This document shows positions 49,276 to 59,508 of a stretch of 64,000 bases of DNA, one piece after another. Below the pieces are notes generated by a model. It had not been told where the DNA came from, made no database searches, and worked only from the letters and a program-made list of their open reading frames with translations. Source of the stretch: Synechococcus sp. PROS-7-1 (GTDB lineage: Bacteria > Cyanobacteriota > Cyanobacteriia > PCC-6307 > Cyanobiaceae); assembly GCF_014279795.1 (NCBI RefSeq), contig NZ_CP047945.1, positions 1,880,572 to 1,944,571 of the forward strand, read 5' to 3'. The position numbers and the translations under genes are program-made. Each line of letters starts with the position of its first letter. Position 1 is the stretch's first letter.

Positions 49276-50028
49276 TTACCCGCAGTTCCGGGGTTGTGGG
49301 CATGCCCCTTGTACCCGTTTGCAGACCTCCCCGTAGGCCTCGATCACACCGCCCAAATCCTTACGGAATCGATCCTTGTCAAGAATTCGCTCATTGGCAT
49401 CGGTATTGCTGAGGTCCCAGAGGCGGCACGTATCGGGACTGATCTCATCGGCAACAAGCAGCTCGCCGGCCTGATTCAGACCCAACTCCAGCTTGAAATC
49501 CACCAGCTGCAACCCCAGGTCCCTGAAGAACGGCTGCAGCACAGCATTCACCTGGCGGGCCAGAGCCTCCATGCGCTGGCGCAACTCAGAACTCACCACG
49601 CCAAGCAGGGCGATCCGAGCATCCGTGAGCAGCGGATCCCCCAACGCATCGTCCTTGTAATAGAGATCGAGAAGAGCCGGATCGATGGCTGTGCCCTGGG
49701 CGATCGGGGTTTCTCTGCAGAGCGAACCGGTGGCCGTGTTGCGCAGCACGACCTCGATCGGAATCACCTCCACACGCTGGACAACCATCCAGGTGGCATC
49801 GGCAACACCCACGTAATGGGTGGGAATCCCATGGCGCTCGAGTAACTCGAACAGGCAGGCCGAGATTTGGCAGTTCAAACGCCCCTTGTGCTCCAACTGG
49901 GCTTTTTTCTGGGCATTGAAGGCGGTGGCGTCGTTCTTGAACTCCACCAAAACCTGCTGGGCGTCTGCGCCGGCATAGATGCGTTTGGCTTTGCCTTCGT
50001 AAAGAAGTTCGCCGTGGGACAGGGTCAT
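49276..50028 (-). CDS. purC: phosphoribosylaminoimidazole-succinocarboxamide synthase
   Basis: 250 aa: [87 protein letters not shown]. Full SAICAR synthase. Starts in a 4-base overlap with the gene at 50025 and lies 46 bases before bamA; a purine gene at the head of the envelope operon. Confidence 0.97.
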   Translation of the reverse strand: MTLSHGELLYEGKAKRIYAGADAQQVLVEFKNDATAFNAQKKAQLEHKGRLNCQISACLFELLERHGIPTHYVGVADATWMVVQRVEVIPIEVVLRNTATGSLCRETPIAQGTAIDPALLDLYYKDDALGDPLLTDARIALLGVVSSELRQRMEALARQVNAVLQPFFRDLGLQLVDFKLELGLNQAGELLVADEISPDTCRLWDLSNTDANERILDKDRFRKDLGGVIEAYGEVCKRVQGACPQPRNCG

Positions 50029-51029
50029 GGCTGTGCGGGGAAAACGGTCGCGTCGGCCTCGGACGGCTCTGATTCTCCCAGTGCGGCATGTCCTCCCGGC
50101 GCACGCGGGGAGCGCAGCTCCTGATCCAGCTGCTCACGCTGCCCAGGCTCCAAAACCGGCACGTTCCGATCCAGATCCAAGAGGGTGAAGCGATCATCCA
50201 CCCGCGTGGCCAGGCGGCGCAGACGCTCACGCGGACGATCACCACTGCCGCCGTTCTCCAACTCCAGCGTCAGCTGCAGCCGCAGAAGATCCTCCGCCAA
50301 GTTCCAGGCCTCAGAGGCGGCTGCCTGATCCAGGGCCGCTTCAAGCAGGGGAGCACTGCGCTCGGGTTCCAACGCTCCCAGCAGCTCAGACGCCAAGCCG
50401 AGCCGGCGAGCCGCCGCCACCCCAGGGCTGCGCCCGGCCAGCAGGGTGATCACAGCCTCAGCTGTCTCTCCGTTGGCGATCTGGTGGTCCGCCAGCAGAT
50501 CAAGAGCAGAGCGCGTCAATGGTTGCCCCTCCTCATCCAGCCCCACCACAAGCGCTTCAGCCTCCAGTCGAGAAGGATCCCCTTCAGCCAGGCGCAGAAG
50601 GGCCAGGATCGCCCGCTCCTGATCCAGAGCCGCAGCAGCCGCCTGCCAGGAGAGCAGCAGCCAGTCCCGGCGCTGCTGGCCTGGCGCTGGGCCATAGCGA
50701 CTGAGCACCACAGGCACACTGTCGGGCGCCTTGCATTGCATCAGCGCCCGGGCATTCGCCATCACCACATCAAAAGGCTGAGGAGACGGTGCCACCACCA
50801 TCAAGCGATTGCGCAGCAAGCGCAATCGCTCCTCCAACCCAAACTGAGCGGCATCAGCACACGCCAGCTGGAGCGCAGGAAGATCGCCCTCGAGAAGCAC
50901 GGCCTCGAATGCCTCCGGCGCCATCGCCTGCTCCAGTACAGGTGCAGCATCGTCCTGAAGCGGGGGGGCATCCACAGGAATCGGGGTTGCCGCCAGCAAA
51001 AGCGTCAGGGACAGGGGGAGAAAACCCAT
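50025..51029 (-). CDS. exported hypothetical protein, helical repeats
   Basis: 334 aa from the ATG at 51029 ([20 protein letters not shown]), a signal peptide cut near VDA. The mature part is nearly all-helical with many A, L, R, E residues, in TPR-like units ([40 protein letters not shown]). No named family. 4-base overlap with purC. Probably periplasmic, upstream in the outer-membrane operon. Confidence 0.75.
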   Translation of the reverse strand: MGFLPLSLTLLLAATPIPVDAPPLQDDAAPVLEQAMAPEAFEAVLLEGDLPALQLACADAAQFGLEERLRLLRNRLMVVAPSPQPFDVVMANARALMQCKAPDSVPVVLSRYGPAPGQQRRDWLLLSWQAAAAALDQERAILALLRLAEGDPSRLEAEALVVGLDEEGQPLTRSALDLLADHQIANGETAEAVITLLAGRSPGVAAARRLGLASELLGALEPERSAPLLEAALDQAAASEAWNLAEDLLRLQLTLELENGGSGDRPRERLRRLATRVDDRFTLLDLDRNVPVLEPGQREQLDQELRSPRAPGGHAALGESEPSEADATVFPAQP

Positions 51030-51130
51030 GGGCCGGCAGGCGCTCAACAAAGATGGATGGACCCCATCACCGTCGAAGACTGTGATGGAGCGTTCAAACC
51101 TAAGGGTCTTCGCCCATCACGCCTGCCTCC

Positions 51131-52447
51131 ATGGCCCATTCCAGCTCCCGTCCCCAGTCTCTGCCACCTCTGCACCGCCTGCTCGTGGTGGGCAGCGGCG
51201 GCCGTGAGCAGGCCCTGGCCTGGGCGCTACGCCGTTGCCCAGGGGTGGATGAGGTGTGGGTCACCCCTGGCAACGGCGGCACCATGGATCTCGAAGGTTG
51301 TCGGGCGCTTGGCATCAGCGAGCTCGATGCCGACGGCCTGATCACGCACTGCCGCAACAGCGCCATTGATCTGGTGGTGATCGGCCCAGAGGCACCCCTG
51401 GCTGCAGGGGTGGCCGATCGTCTGCGTGAGGCCGGACTGGCGGTGTTCGGACCGGGTGCCGATGGTGCACAGCTGGAGGCCAGCAAAGCCTGGGCCAAGC
51501 AACTAATGCAGGAAGGAGGGATCCCCACTGCGGGGCACTGGGCGGTGTCGGAGCAATCCGAGGCACTGGCCTTGCTCGATCGCCTACAGCGGCCTCTCGT
51601 GGTGAAGGCTGATGGTTTGGCCGCCGGGAAAGGGGTCACCGTGGCCGAGACCATCGAAGCCACGGCAGCCGCGATCAAGGAGGCCTTCGCCGGCCGGTTC
51701 GGCAGCGCGGGCGAACGCCTGGTGCTCGAAGAACGCCTGCAAGGACCAGAGGTCTCGGTGTTCGCTCTGTGCGATGGCGAACGCATGGTGCTGCTCCCAC
51801 CCGCCCAGGATCACAAACGTCTTCTCGAAGGGGATCGGGGTCCCAACACCGGCGGCATGGGCGCCTATGCCCCAGCCCCTCTGCTCGACGCCGCCGGCAT
51901 CCAGCAGGTGAAGGAGCAGGTACTCACACCAACCTTGAATGCTCTGCGCAGCCGAGGCATTCAATACCGGGGTGTGATCTACGCCGGCCTCATGCTCACC
52001 AACGCCGGCCCCCAGGTGATCGAATTCAATTGCCGGTTTGGGGATCCGGAGTGCCAGACCCTGATGCCGCTGATGGGGCCGGAACTGGCCCAGGTGCTTC
52101 AGGCCTGTGCACTGGGATGCCTTGATCTGGCACCACCTCTCGCCATCACCGAGGCATGCAGTGCCTGTGTGGTGACCGCCGCGGAGGGCTACCCCGAGGC
52201 TCCCAGCAAAGGGGATGCGATTCGCATTGCGCCGGATGCCGATCCCCAGCGCCAGCTGTTCCACGCCGGAACCCGCCGGGATCAGGACGGTCGTCTGCTC
52301 ACCAGCGGAGGACGGGTCCTGACCCAGGTGGCACAGGGTGACAGTTTCGACCAGGCCTTCGCTCGCGCTTACCAAGCCCTCGAAACGGTGGACTACAGAG
52401 GAATGCAATACCGCCGGGACATCGGCCACCAGGTACGCCGGTCTTAG
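51131..52447 (+). CDS. purD: phosphoribosylamine-glycine ligase
   Basis: 438 aa. N-terminal LLVVGSGGREQALAWALRRC, then VIGPEAPLAAGVADRLREAG and VFGPGADGAQLEASKAWAKQ, ATP-grasp VVKADGLAAGKGVTVAETIE, GDRGPNTGGMGAYAPAPLLD and EFNCRFGDPECQTLMPLM. Complete GARS domain. Divergent from the 50025 gene. nblS follows 24 bases after the stop. Confidence 0.97.
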   Translation: MAHSSSRPQSLPPLHRLLVVGSGGREQALAWALRRCPGVDEVWVTPGNGGTMDLEGCRALGISELDADGLITHCRNSAIDLVVIGPEAPLAAGVADRLREAGLAVFGPGADGAQLEASKAWAKQLMQEGGIPTAGHWAVSEQSEALALLDRLQRPLVVKADGLAAGKGVTVAETIEATAAAIKEAFAGRFGSAGERLVLEERLQGPEVSVFALCDGERMVLLPPAQDHKRLLEGDRGPNTGGMGAYAPAPLLDAAGIQQVKEQVLTPTLNALRSRGIQYRGVIYAGLMLTNAGPQVIEFNCRFGDPECQTLMPLMGPELAQVLQACALGCLDLAPPLAITEACSACVVTAAEGYPEAPSKGDAIRIAPDADPQRQLFHAGTRRDQDGRLLTSGGRVLTQVAQGDSFDQAFARAYQALETVDYRGMQYRRDIGHQVRRS

Positions 52448-52471
52448 GCTCAACCAACGCGAGTCGGAGCC

Positions 52472-54517
52472 ATGGCCAGCGAACCAGCGACGGCCTCGAA
52501 CGATGGCCTGGCCTCCTGGGCGGTGATCGAACCCAACCAGGGTGAAGGCCGGGGCTGGAGAGAGCGGATCGGGGCTTGGTGGGCTGAATTCAGCCTTCAA
52601 ACGAAGCTGCTGGCGGTGGCCACCCTGGTGGTGAGCCTGATGATGACGGGCATCACCTTCTTCGCACTGAATGGCATCCAGCGCGATGCCGCGATGAACG
52701 ACACCCGCTACGCCAGAGATCTCGGGCTGCTGCTGGCGGGCAATGTCAGCGAGCTGGTTGCCGAGGGTCGCGATCGGGAATTGGCCAATGTGGCCGAAAC
52801 GTTCTGGCGATCCAGCCGAAGCCTCCGCTACATCTTTTTCGCCGACCCGGAGGGGATCGTCTACCTGGGAATTCCTATCAGCGGAAGCGATAGCGCTTCA
52901 GATGGTGATCTCCGTCTCAATCGGCGACTGGAACTGCCCGCGGAAATGCAGAACCGCCCCAAGAACCCACTGGTGCGGCAGCACATCACTCCCCAGGGTC
53001 TGGTCACCGACGTTTTTGTCCCCTTGGTGGAGCAAAACCGCTACCTGGGCGTGCTGGCCCTAGGAGTCAATCCCAACGAGACAGCTTTGGCCAGTGCGGC
53101 TCTCACCCGAGAGGTGACGGTGGCGGTGTTCATCTCCATCTGGGTGCTGGTGATCCTGGGGGCCGTGTTCAATGCCCTCACGATCACCCGACCCGTGAAG
53201 GAGCTGCTTCGAGGGGTCCGATCGATCGGCAGTGGCGACTTCCGCGCCCGGATCGGCCTCCCCGTTGGCGGTGAACTTGGCGAACTGCTGGAGGGCTTCA
53301 ACGCCATGGCCTCCCAGCTTCAGGTTTATGACGCGGCGAACATCGAGGAATTGCAGGCCGCGCAGGTGAAACAGGCATCCCTGATTGCCACCATGGCTGA
53401 CGGCGCTGTTCTCCTGGACGGTGACGGACGCATCGTGCTGGCCAATCCAACAGCTCGGCGTCTGTTCCGTTGGGAAGGACGCAACCTCGAGGGACAGGAC
53501 TTTCTCAACGAACTCCCCGAGTTTCTCGCCGTGGAGCTGCATGAGCCGATTGAGGCCGTGTCGAGCAACCGCACCGACACCAACGAGCTCCGCAGCAGCA
53601 TCGGCGATCCACCGCGAACCCTCCGATTCGTTCTGCAAGCCGTTCGCGAGCCCAGCGGAGAAACACTGAAAGGCATGGCGGTCACGATCCAGGATCTCAC
53701 CCGCGAAGTGGAGTTGAACGCTGCGCAGAGTCGCTTCATCAGCAATGTGTCCCACGAACTGCGCACGCCCCTTTTCAACATCAAGAGCTATGTGGAAACC
53801 CTCCACGACATGGGGGATCAGCTCAGCGATGAAGACCGGCGCGACTTTCTGAGCATTGCCAACTCAGAGACCGATCGCCTGACGCGACTGGTGAATGATG
53901 TGCTCGACCTGTCGCGGTTGGAATCGAGCCGCAGCGTCGCCTTCGCGCCGATTGAGCTGCGTCCGGGACTGGAGCAGACCCTGCGCAGTTATCAGCTCAA
54001 TGCGTCAGACAAGAAAGTGGAGCTCCGCCTTGAAGCGGATCGAGACCTCCCCGACATTCTTGGCAACTGGGATCTGCTGCTCCAGGTGCTCGACAACCTT
54101 GTGGGCAATGCCCTCAAATTCAATCGCGAGGGCGGTCAGCTGGTGATCCGTGCCTACACCTGGCCGGACAGTTGTCAGATGACCCCACCACAGGAGGAGA
54201 TCGAGTGGCCAACATGCCCACTCACATCACCGCTTCCGCGCATGCGGGTGGAGATCTCCGACACCGGATACGGGATCAGCCCAGAGAATCAACAGCGCAT
54301 CTTCGAGCGTTTCTACCGCGTTGAAAATGCAGTGCATACGGAAGTGGGCACCGGGCTTGGCCTCTCGATCGTGCGCGGCATCCTCGAGAAGCATGGAACC
54401 GACATCCGCATGGCCAGCGAACTCGAAGTGGGCACCACCTTCTGGTTCGATCTGCCTTTATCTCAGGAAGATCCCGAAGAATTGCAGTGGAAGGCTGAAC
54501 GGCAGCAAGAGGCCTGA
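52472..54517 (+). CDS. nblS: sensor histidine kinase NblS (Hik33/DspA type)
   Basis: 681 aa. Two membrane helices (about 43-65 KLLAVATLVVSLMMTGITFF; 205-230 VTVAVFISIWVLVILGAVFN) around a periplasmic sensor, then HAMP (ITRPVKELLRGVRSIGSGDF), a PAS domain (about 300-410), HisKA with His428 in SHELRTP, and HATPase N/G boxes (LDNLVGNALKFNREGGQL, ISDTGYGISPENQQRIFERF, GTGLGLSIVRGILEKHG). Governs light and nutrient stress responses in cyanobacteria. Order purD-nblS-kaiC is the picocyanobacterial arrangement. Confidence 0.93.
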   Translation: MASEPATASNDGLASWAVIEPNQGEGRGWRERIGAWWAEFSLQTKLLAVATLVVSLMMTGITFFALNGIQRDAAMNDTRYARDLGLLLAGNVSELVAEGRDRELANVAETFWRSSRSLRYIFFADPEGIVYLGIPISGSDSASDGDLRLNRRLELPAEMQNRPKNPLVRQHITPQGLVTDVFVPLVEQNRYLGVLALGVNPNETALASAALTREVTVAVFISIWVLVILGAVFNALTITRPVKELLRGVRSIGSGDFRARIGLPVGGELGELLEGFNAMASQLQVYDAANIEELQAAQVKQASLIATMADGAVLLDGDGRIVLANPTARRLFRWEGRNLEGQDFLNELPEFLAVELHEPIEAVSSNRTDTNELRSSIGDPPRTLRFVLQAVREPSGETLKGMAVTIQDLTREVELNAAQSRFISNVSHELRTPLFNIKSYVETLHDMGDQLSDEDRRDFLSIANSETDRLTRLVNDVLDLSRLESSRSVAFAPIELRPGLEQTLRSYQLNASDKKVELRLEADRDLPDILGNWDLLLQVLDNLVGNALKFNREGGQLVIRAYTWPDSCQMTPPQEEIEWPTCPLTSPLPRMRVEISDTGYGISPENQQRIFERFYRVENAVHTEVGTGLGLSIVRGILEKHGTDIRMASELEVGTTFWFDLPLSQEDPEELQWKAERQQEA

Positions 54518-56056
54518 TCAGGCATCAGGATCCACGCCCCGCGCAATGCGTAGGAGCTCGCTGCGCTCATCGGTGGTCACCCGATGGGGAACGCCGGAGA
54601 TGATCCGCTCGAAATTGGAGAAGGAGTCTTTGATCTGAGGACCGTTGCCTGTGATCACGAATTCGCGGATTCCTTTGTCGTGCCATGAGCCACGCATCTT
54701 GAACACGTTCAAGGCTCGGGCCATCTCCCCTCGGATTTCCACGTATTGCAGCAGCAGGATCGTGTCGGTGATGGTGGAGATATGGGAATCAGTGATCGAG
54801 TGGCTGCCCATGAATTCCTCCGATGTGTTCGTGAAGAACCCGGCAATTTCCTCCTGCTTGGCATAGCCGGTCACACCGATCACAAACTGGCGGAAGGCGT
54901 TGTGGCTGACGCCACGGGCCAGGGCGGAGAGAGAATCAATCGCCATCCGTGACGGCTTGAACTGGCTGATCTCGGTCTTGATGATCTGCAGGTGATCCTC
55001 GAGACCAGTCGACTCGGGATAGGCACAGATGATCTTCAGCAGTCCGTCCTGCTCCATCTGCTCGAAGTCGATCCCCCAACTTGTGGCATTGCGCAGCAGC
55101 TGGGCACGTGACTCCTCATAGGCAAACAAGATCGCCCGTTCTTTATTCCGGCAGGCATCCTCAATGAACTTCGACACCAGCAGGGTCTTGCCGGTTCCGG
55201 TGGCACCGGTGGCGAGGATGATGGAGTCCTTAAAGAAACCACCCCCGCACATCTCATCCAGCCGAGGCACGCCGGAGCTGACCCGCACATTCGAGGAACG
55301 CTGGGTGAGGCGCATCGCCCCGAGGGGGAAGATGCTGATGCCATGGGCTCCCATGGTGAAAGGGAATTCCCCCTTCATGTGCGTGGTTCCCCTGAGTTTG
55401 AGGATCTCCACCGTGCGCCGGCGACGCTCGCCCTCAAGCACGTTGCGCAGGATCACGACGTTGTCGGAGACAAACTCCTCAACGCCGTAGCGAGCGATGG
55501 GGCCGTACTCGTCGATCCGTTCCGTGGTCATCACCGTGGTGACGCCGATCTCTTTGAGACGAGCGATCAGACGAAAGATCTCACGACGCACGACGAAGAC
55601 CGCGTCGTACTGCTGGAACACTGCCGTGATCGAGTCGATCGCCACCCGCTTGGCCTTGTATTTGCGAATGGCGTAATTGATGCGTTCGATCAGACCGGAA
55701 AGATCAAAGCTTCCGGCCACATCCTGTCCATCCGGATCCGGTGATGCATCGAGGATGAACAGCTTGTCCTGCTCCACCATCTCCTGCAGATTCCAACCGA
55801 AGCTGGCTGCGTTGCGGAGGATATCGAGGGGCGACTCCTCAAAGGTGACAAAGATGCCTGGCTCGTCAAAGTGCGCGATGCCGTTATGCAGGAAGTGCAG
55901 GGAGAAAACCGTCTTGCCAGTTCCGGACGTGCCACTAATCAGGGTGCTGCGACCGATCGGCAGCCCGCCATGGCAGACATCATCAAAGCCCTCAATCCCT
56001 GTTGGGAGCTTCTGAACCTGCATCTGTGGCGAACCACTGGAGCTGGAGATCTGCAT
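54518..56056 (-). CDS. kaiC: circadian clock protein KaiC
   Basis: 512 aa. Two P-loop halves: GTSGTGKTVFSLHFLHNGIA (CI) and GATGTGKTLLVSKFIEDACR (CII). The catalytic Glu pairs sit in FVTFEESPLDILRN and LFAYEESRAQLLRN. The phosphorylation pair is Ser427/Thr428 in SHISTITDT (equal to S431/T432 of S. elongatus). Convergent with nblS, 1 base between stops. Oscillating hexamer. Confidence 0.98.
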   Translation of the reverse strand: MQISSSSGSPQMQVQKLPTGIEGFDDVCHGGLPIGRSTLISGTSGTGKTVFSLHFLHNGIAHFDEPGIFVTFEESPLDILRNAASFGWNLQEMVEQDKLFILDASPDPDGQDVAGSFDLSGLIERINYAIRKYKAKRVAIDSITAVFQQYDAVFVVRREIFRLIARLKEIGVTTVMTTERIDEYGPIARYGVEEFVSDNVVILRNVLEGERRRRTVEILKLRGTTHMKGEFPFTMGAHGISIFPLGAMRLTQRSSNVRVSSGVPRLDEMCGGGFFKDSIILATGATGTGKTLLVSKFIEDACRNKERAILFAYEESRAQLLRNATSWGIDFEQMEQDGLLKIICAYPESTGLEDHLQIIKTEISQFKPSRMAIDSLSALARGVSHNAFRQFVIGVTGYAKQEEIAGFFTNTSEEFMGSHSITDSHISTITDTILLLQYVEIRGEMARALNVFKMRGSWHDKGIREFVITGNGPQIKDSFSNFERIISGVPHRVTTDERSELLRIARGVDPDA

Positions 56057-56122
56057 GGTGGCGAGCTTATGGAGAAACGCTAAAGAGAAAAACGAAGCGG
56101 GCGGTCAGTCACACGGTCGGGC

Positions 56123-56482
56123 TTAAGAATCTGAATCCGTTGTGTCTGCATCTTCCAACGCATCCATCAGCGTCGACGTCAGGCTGTTGTCGGCGAGCTC
56201 GTCGTAGAGAAGGTCTAAGCCGATCAGCACCCTCTCCCGGTCAGACAGATCTCCAATGATGCGACGAACCGGTGGAGGCAGGATTTTGGAGAGCGTCGGG
56301 GTCGCCAGAATCTTGTCTTCTTCGGCCAGCTGTGGGTTCTTGAGCACATCAATCACTTTCAGGGCATAAACGCCCTTGAATTCAGTCTCAAGAATGTTGC
56401 GCAGCGTTTTCAGTGCACGCATCGAGTTCGGCGTATTCCCAGCCACGTACAGCTTGAGGATGTAGGTCTTCCGTGGGCTCAT
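56123..56482 (-). CDS. kaiB: circadian clock protein KaiB
   Basis: 119 aa: [100 protein letters not shown]. The thioredoxin-like KaiB fold that binds KaiC. Start overlaps the kaiA stop (ATGA). An acidic tail of about 10 residues. Confidence 0.98.
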
Positions 56483-57369
56483 GAGGACACCTCCGAATCG
56501 ATCAGGGAGCGGCGTTGCTCAGAAGAAACCGCCAAAGCGACCTCGGGAGGAATGGAGCGTCGATACATCTCGCAGAGATGGGCCATGACGTCGAGCAGAG
56601 CGAGCCGATAGTCCTGGAGGAAATCGTTCTTGTGCCCTTCAAGTTTGAGTTGCTTCCAGAACTCGTCAATCAGATTCATGTGGATCTCCACAGTGCGGGT
56701 GATGGGCAGGTCGCCAAAAAAGGCCGTATTCACGAAACTCTCCAGGGCCTGGTTGGCAGCGGCCGGGTCACGGAAGTAACTGATCAGAAGATCGCGGTAG
56801 GTGCGCTGCAAGGACTGCACCAGCTCCCGCTGCTCATCAGGGGGGAGATTGGCCAGAAAACGGGAAGGATCCCGCTTGTAAAAGACACCCAGGTAGCCCA
56901 GGCGCTCCTGAAGACGACTCGACAGCTTCCACGCACTGCTCTCCGCTGAGGGCAGTGCGTTCGCATCCGACTCATCCCCCGGCCTTGCTTCTTTCTGACC
57001 CTGACGCAGAAAGCGCGAAATAGCAGCATCCACGTTGTATCCCAGCTGCTCGAGCTGATCGACGGGAAGATGCACCTCCTCCGGGTGGTAATCGACCCGC
57101 CCCATCAGCTCCCCCACCACCACGGCGGGGAAGAGCAGCCCTTCGCGATGCAGGCCTTCGCGGGTGCTCTCGTCGAGAAGAGACTGCTCGATGACCACCG
57201 CATCCACCGCTTCACGCTGGTGTGACAGCACCTCCAGAAGTCCTTCACCCGAGGCGGCCTGATGCAGATCCACCGGTTTGTACCGATTCACCGGCAGCCA
57301 CTGCCCACAGGCATCCACAAGCTCCTTTGTGGTGAGCAATAAGGCGATCGTGAGTGCCGGACGGGCCAT
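56479..57369 (-). CDS. kaiA: circadian clock protein KaiA
   Basis: 296 aa from the ATG at 57369 ([20 protein letters not shown]). N-terminal pseudo-receiver, then the all-helical C-terminal KaiA domain: [60 protein letters not shown] and [21 protein letters not shown] full-length KaiA, so not a Prochlorococcus clock. Divergent from rplU, 127 bases apart. Confidence 0.96.
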
Positions 57370-57496
57370 CCACCGCGTAGGGGTCCTGAGTTGAATCTTG
57401 ACGAAGGGGGCTGCGAAGGCCGAAGATCTTTGTTTGTCTTTCGATTGCGGTTCAGGCCAAATCGGTTCGCCGAGCCTGACTGCGTCCTCTCGTTCC

Positions 57497-57871
57497 ATGG
57501 CCGAAACCAGTACCAGCCGATCCGATGCTCCCGAGACCGGGACCTACGCCATCGTTGAGGCCTCGGGCCAGCAGTTCTGGCTGCAACCCAACCGTTACTA
57601 CGATCTCGACCGCCTTCAGGCCGATGTCGATGCCACGGTCACCCTCGACAACGTGCTCCTTGTGAAGGACTCCAAGGGGGCCACCCTTGGCAAGCCCTAT
57701 GTCAAGGATGCCAGCGTTGAACTGAAGGTGATGGCCCATCGCCGTGGGCCCAAGGTGATCGTCTACAAAATGCGACCCAAAAAGAAAACGCGTCGTAAGA
57801 ATGGTCACAGGCAGGAACTCACCCGGGTGATGGTTCAGTCCATCTCCGTCGGCGGTAAAGCCATCAGCTGA
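57497..57871 (+). CDS. rplU: ribosomal protein L21
   Basis: 124 aa: TYAIVEASGQQFWLQPNRYY, DLDRLQADVDATVTLDNVLL, VMAHRRGPKVIVYKMRPKKK, TRRKNGHRQELTRVMVQSI. Typical bL21 with an N-terminal extension MAETSTSRSDAPETG. Start ATG at 57497. Part of rplU-rpmA. Confidence 0.97.
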   Translation: MAETSTSRSDAPETGTYAIVEASGQQFWLQPNRYYDLDRLQADVDATVTLDNVLLVKDSKGATLGKPYVKDASVELKVMAHRRGPKVIVYKMRPKKKTRRKNGHRQELTRVMVQSISVGGKAIS

Positions 57872-57915
57872 CTCGAACCACCCCTTAGCCCCTTCACGAT
57901 TTTCCTCACCACCCC

Positions 57916-58185
57916 ATGGCACATAAGAAAGGCACAGGTTCAACCCGTAACGGACGCGATTCAAACTCCAAACGCCTTGGCGTGAAGGCCTATGGCGGCG
58001 AAACGGTCACTGCCGGTTCGATTCTGATTCGTCAGCGCGGCACCTCCGTTCTTCCCGGTGTCAATGTCGGCCAAGGCAAAGACGACACCCTGTTCGCTCT
58101 GACGGACGGCGTGGTGAAATTCGAGACCATCCGCCGCGGCCTTCGCAATCGCAAGCGGATCAACGTGGCCACCGCAGCCGGCTGA
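57916..58185 (+). CDS. rpmA: ribosomal protein L27
   Basis: 89 aa: [60 protein letters not shown]. bL27, 44 bases after rplU. Confidence 0.98.
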   Translation: MAHKKGTGSTRNGRDSNSKRLGVKAYGGETVTAGSILIRQRGTSVLPGVNVGQGKDDTLFALTDGVVKFETIRRGLRNRKRINVATAAG

Positions 58186-58200
58186 GCACCACGCCACTCC

Positions 58201-58662
58201 CTAGTGGTGACGGGATGAGCGCATCGCCTGTTTCAGGGTGAACACCATCCCGAGAACCGTGAGCCCCAGGACGATTGCCGTTCTGGGGCTTGGTTCATGG
58301 AGCAGATGGATCACCTCCAGGGGCAGAGCCAGCGCGAGGACACCCACCAAGAGCCACTCTCCCCAATGCCGACCTGTCCAGGTGGCCCAAGCGGCCAACA
58401 GAATCAGCCCCGAATACACCGCTGATGCAATCGCCAGCCGAATCAGGCGCGTGGGACCGAGGAGGGTGCCCTGCTCCGCCATGTGGGACAGCAGTTCGCG
58501 ATCGGCTTGTCCCCAGGTTTGGGCGAAATCGGACAGTTCGGCGTAATGGCTTTGACCGAACAATGCAGCAAAGCTGATCGCCAGAAGCACGAGGGCAAGA
58601 AAAACCTTCTTCAGCACGATCAGCTTGATCAGCCATCGTCCTTGGCCCTGGGACTGCGCCAT
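58201..58662 (-). CDS. DUF2127 family membrane protein
   Basis: 153 aa from the ATG at 58662 (MAQSQGQGRWLIKLIVLKKV). Four hydrophobic segments: VFLALVLLAISFAALFG, LIRLAIASAVYSGLILLAAW, GEWLLVGVLALALPLEVIHL and AIVLGLTVLGMVFTLKQAM. DUF2127 pattern. Starts 8 bases after the methyltransferase stop on the same strand. Confidence 0.88.
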   Translation of the reverse strand: MAQSQGQGRWLIKLIVLKKVFLALVLLAISFAALFGQSHYAELSDFAQTWGQADRELLSHMAEQGTLLGPTRLIRLAIASAVYSGLILLAAWATWTGRHWGEWLLVGVLALALPLEVIHLLHEPSPRTAIVLGLTVLGMVFTLKQAMRSSRHH

Positions 58663-58670
58663 TGGATTGC

Positions 58671-59429
58671 TCAGATCTCGAGCGGACGGTAGACCCTGGT
58701 TGTGATCAGCAAGGGATGGAACACCTCCAGGAAATGCCCTTGCAGGCAACGGAAAAAGCTGTCGACCAGCTCTGGGTCATCGAAATGGAACGGATACTCA
58801 CCCTCGTGTCCTTTGAAGAAATACCAGTTCAGAACGGCCCGGCCACCGGCACGAAGGCGGCGATGAAACTCCATCAGCTGGGCTGCCGGGTCGGGTAGAT
58901 GCTCCAGCACATCCAGGCACACCACCGTGTCGAAACTCTGGCTGGGAAGACTGTCGAGATCGCGATGCACGGAGAGTCGATCCGCAAGTCCGAGAGCTGC
59001 AGCGCGTTGAGCAACAAATGCCCGGTTCTGGGGATTGAGATCAACAAACCACACATGCCGCACGTCGCTCAAGCCAGCGGCAGCCAGCGCATGAGAGCCG
59101 ATGCCCCCACCGAAATCCAACAGATCCCCATGGGCGAACTGTTGCTGCAAGCGCAGGGTGTCAGCGATGTAATCAGCACTGCTGAGATGCCAGGCCGCCA
59201 ATTCGAGCAGGTGGCCTGTGCCCACGGTGTCTTCGTAAAACATCTCCGCTCGCTCGGGATCGAAGGCGCCTGGGTGCATGGCAGCCAGATCCTCCTTGCT
59301 CCGTGGAAGCCGCTCCTCAACCTCAGCCGTTGAAAGGGAGAGGTAAGAGGCGAGGTGGTCTTTCACCGAGAAACCGCTGGCCAGAAACTCCTGGATCGAC
59401 ACGTCTCCGGTCGCAATCACTGGCTGCAT
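58671..59429 (-). CDS. class I SAM-dependent methyltransferase
   Basis: 252 aa from the ATG at 59429. Motif I is LLDFGGGIGSHALAAAGLS; then WFVDLNPQNRAFVAQRAA and FDTVVCLDVLEHLPDPAAQL (the acidic post-motif), RRLRAGGRAVLNWYFFKGHE. Substrate unknown. Its start overlaps the truB upstream frame, and they are divergent. Confidence 0.85.
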   Translation of the reverse strand: MQPVIATGDVSIQEFLASGFSVKDHLASYLSLSTAEVEERLPRSKEDLAAMHPGAFDPERAEMFYEDTVGTGHLLELAAWHLSSADYIADTLRLQQQFAHGDLLDFGGGIGSHALAAAGLSDVRHVWFVDLNPQNRAFVAQRAAALGLADRLSVHRDLDSLPSQSFDTVVCLDVLEHLPDPAAQLMEFHRRLRAGGRAVLNWYFFKGHEGEYPFHFDDPELVDSFFRCLQGHFLEVFHPLLITTRVYRPLEI

Positions 59430-59508
59430 GACCTGCCTGCTGATGTGGGCAAACTTACGTGCGAGCCAGGTGCCACAGTCGAAACCCTGCACCGTTCCTG
59501 CCCGTCCT

